Source of the DNA: JBBSEZ01 sp038239195
Lineage (GTDB): Bacteria; Planctomycetota; Planctomycetia; Gemmatales; Gemmataceae
DNA length: 5,856 bases
Direction: 5' to 3'
NCBI GenBank assembly: GCA_038239195.1
Contig: JBBSEZ010000548.1
Location: 1-5,856, forward strand
The notes under the pieces are model-generated. The model was not told the DNA's origin and searched no databases. It saw only the letters and a list, made by a program, of their open reading frames with translations. Position numbers and translations under genes: made by a program. Of the stretch, positions 5,801-5,856 are shown piece by piece. Every line of letters begins with the position of its first letter. The first letter of the stretch is position 1.

Positions 5801-5856
5801 AGAAGGGCAAGAGGGGAGCAAGACGGGGGGCGGGGGCTGCCGCTCCCCACCACAAC
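2829..5856 (-). CDS. Transmembrane Ser/Thr protein kinase with WD40 repeats (partial, N terminus outside window)
   Basis: The frame is open to the right edge, so the protein start is missing; residue numbers count from the first full codon (5855-5853), giving 1008 visible residues. The kinase C-lobe shows KIADFGLAK (34-42, DFG magnesium-binding motif), an activation loop with TGAIMGTPSYMAPEQA (52-67, APE motif), DVYALGAILYECLTGRPPF (79-97) and the conserved Arg in EKEPARRYASA (137-147), a Hanks-type/PknB-like pattern. Next come a basic stretch, one transmembrane helix (about 181-207), a coiled-coil-prone linker (about 208-240), a helical segment with GLLWLARAL (261-269), and about 15 WD40 units (306-960). 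A short helical tail ends in GGPP. By analogy with bacterial receptor kinases, the WD40 part would lie across the membrane from the kinase. It precedes the ECF sigma gene by 33 nt. Residues 1-32 are glycine- and proline-rich and lack the HRDLKPxN catalytic loop expected about 18 residues before DFG, suggesting an in-frame insertion. Activity cannot be judged without the missing part. Confidence 0.93.
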   Translation of the reverse strand, partial: LWWGAAAPAPRLAPLLPFLGAGVGGWGEGFALPKIADFGLAKRLDEIGHTQTGAIMGTPSYMAPEQASGGARHVGPAADVYALGAILYECLTGRPPFKATTTVETIMQVLADDPVPPRQFQSKVPVDLETICLKCLEKEPARRYASALELADDLRSFREGKPIRARPVGTAGRLWRWARRNPALAVVAGLAAVALVGVTVVSVAFAVQQANAANAKTAAAQRLEEEQKQTWDALDKAECLAASLALDRGLTFCEQGDVRLGLLWLARALRMAPADDEDLRWAVRANLALWSRQIAPLRASLAPEGVVLAAAFSPDGKVALTSRGTSAQFWDTATGRPLGARIEHAIQGRIVAVAFSPDGRTAITGSWARTAMLWDVPTARPRFTLAHEGRLKAVAFRPDGRTVLTGGEDQPVFLWDVGTGKALRNVPLGKGSVLAFSPDGKLALLARGPTAQVWDLNTGKPLGGPLIHAGLIDPDAVPFAPEDGLEAFKAGALGTADVVAATFGPDSRTVLTAGQDRTVRHWEAVSGKALGRPLVHQGPVLAVAFSPDGRAILTGGADGAARLWDGRTGEPLGTPLPHPDQVFAVAVGPGGRSLLTGGADRVGRLWSADLGPLLGVRVPSAIAGWLPALSADGRAVLTPDSDGTARLWNARTGKPVGGPLAHANGVSAAAFSPDGQTVLTCGGEGTARRWEAATGKPFGAALAAPHADLVFAIAFGPDGKVVLTGGRDGTGRLWRADTGKLVAPILKHGGHVEMVAFAPDGKTAVTGSPVPPGMSRRAEPKLRLWDALTGRAIAPLEQEGTRMAVAFRPDGKAFLTAGALGARLWDAPTGRLLGGPFAHHGRALAVAFGPAGKWVLTGGGEASRGGEARFWAPDTGQPSGPPLVHQAPVWAVALSPNGKVALTGSEDQTARLWATAAARPLGPAVRHRGKVGSVAFSADGRTVLTASDDRVARLTAVPPPVHDDAARVLLWVEALTGMEMGAEDVVRKLDDRAWAARRQLLKEAGGPP
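2976..4940 (-). repeat. Tandem array of about 15 WD40-type repeat units in the kinase gene
   Basis: The units recur every 40-45 codons (longer where loops are inserted) with the pattern VxAVAFSPDGRTVLTG, then RLWD, then TGKPLGGPLxH. At DNA level the minus-strand segment coding for AFSPDG(K/R) is recognisable in most units, for example near 3040, 3840, 4210, 4540, 4785 and 4915, but copies are diverged, so recent duplication is not evident. Two units carry extra loops: unit 4 (about 25 residues, near 4365-4460) and unit 11 (about 10 residues, near 3515-3550). The last unit has lost the usual Trp-Asp. The count would suit two stacked seven-bladed propellers with one extra or degenerate unit. 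The role is probably protein-protein interaction. Confidence 0.85.
5235..5315 (-). other. Transmembrane segment of the kinase (coding region)
   Basis: Residues 181-207 of the visible kinase form one long uninterrupted hydrophobic helix (NPALAVVAGLAAVALVGVTV and onward to FAV), preceded by a basic run RLWRWARR (173-180). By the positive-inside rule the kinase side is cytoplasmic and the WD40 side is outside the cytoplasmic membrane. Confidence 0.85.
5757..5856 (-). repeat. Low-complexity, repeat-like in-frame insert before the kinase DFG motif
   Basis: This stretch is made of G-runs and CT-rich tracts on the minus strand (CCCTCTTGCCCTTCTTGGGA, then GGGGGTGGGTGGGTGGGG, then TGAGGG), unlike the balanced codon use of the surrounding kinase gene. 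It encodes glycine, proline, alanine and tryptophan where conserved kinase catalytic-loop residues are expected. A small inverted repeat, GCTCCC (5794-5799) with GGGAGC (5814-5819), lies inside. The pattern resembles short dispersed GC-rich repeats known from large planctomycete genomes, but copy number cannot be tested from one window. Its outer boundary is beyond the right edge. Confidence 0.45.
5776..5793 (-). other. G-quadruplex motif in the mRNA sense
   Basis: The minus (coding) strand reads GGGGGTGGGTGGGTGGGG: four G-tracts of 3-5 joined by single T loops. This is the class of motif known to fold into very stable parallel quadruplexes in DNA and RNA. It lies inside the kinase reading frame (codons for GVGGWG), about 30 nt before the DFG-encoding region. 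Any functional role is inference. Confidence 0.7.

Noticed and set aside
5853..5855. TTG at the right edge as the true kinase start
   Set aside because: The frame is open to the edge and kinase subdomains I-VI are missing, so the gene most likely continues beyond the window.

Overview
The window is uniformly GC-rich (by eye about 70%), with dense coding on both strands. The protein families point to a planctomycete, most likely a Gemmata-like member of the Gemmataceae. The main reasons are a membrane-spanning Ser/Thr kinase fused to a long WD40 array in the style of that group, an ECF sigma factor directly linked to the kinase gene, and a second sigma-like protein carrying an export-type leader. 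This assignment is an inference from gene content; there is no rRNA or other phylogenetic marker here.

Layout. Positions 46-1396 (+) hold a two-gene housekeeping unit: cytidylate kinase (cmk), then 28 nt later a PlsC-type 1-acylglycerol-3-phosphate acyltransferase. The rest is on the minus strand. Reading in the minus direction from the right edge: a Ser/Thr kinase whose N-terminal part lies outside the window (5856-2829; C-lobe, one membrane helix, helical linker, about 15 WD40 units); 33 nt later an ECF sigma factor (2795-2199); a perfect 24-bp inverted repeat (2183-2134) that probably ends that transcript; a possible promoter; and a small sigma-70-like protein with a signal-peptide-like N terminus (2005-1379). 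The last gene converges on plsC, and the two reading frames overlap tail to tail by 18 bp.

How the genes fit together. cmk and plsC serve nucleotide and phospholipid synthesis and are neighbours in many bacteria. The kinase and ECF sigma factor look like one operon and probably one signalling unit, with a membrane kinase whose repeat-rich C-terminal part follows the membrane helix and a transcription factor made from the same message. The second sigma-like gene is adjacent but separated by the hairpin, so it is probably transcribed on its own.

Points most worth a second look: (1) the sigma-like protein that appears to carry an export signal, with no usable start codon downstream of it; (2) a low-complexity, repeat-like, in-frame segment directly before the DFG motif of the kinase, where the catalytic loop should be; (3) a textbook G-quadruplex motif in the mRNA sense of that segment. 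No mobile element, CRISPR array, tRNA or rRNA was found. No wholly new system is demonstrated.
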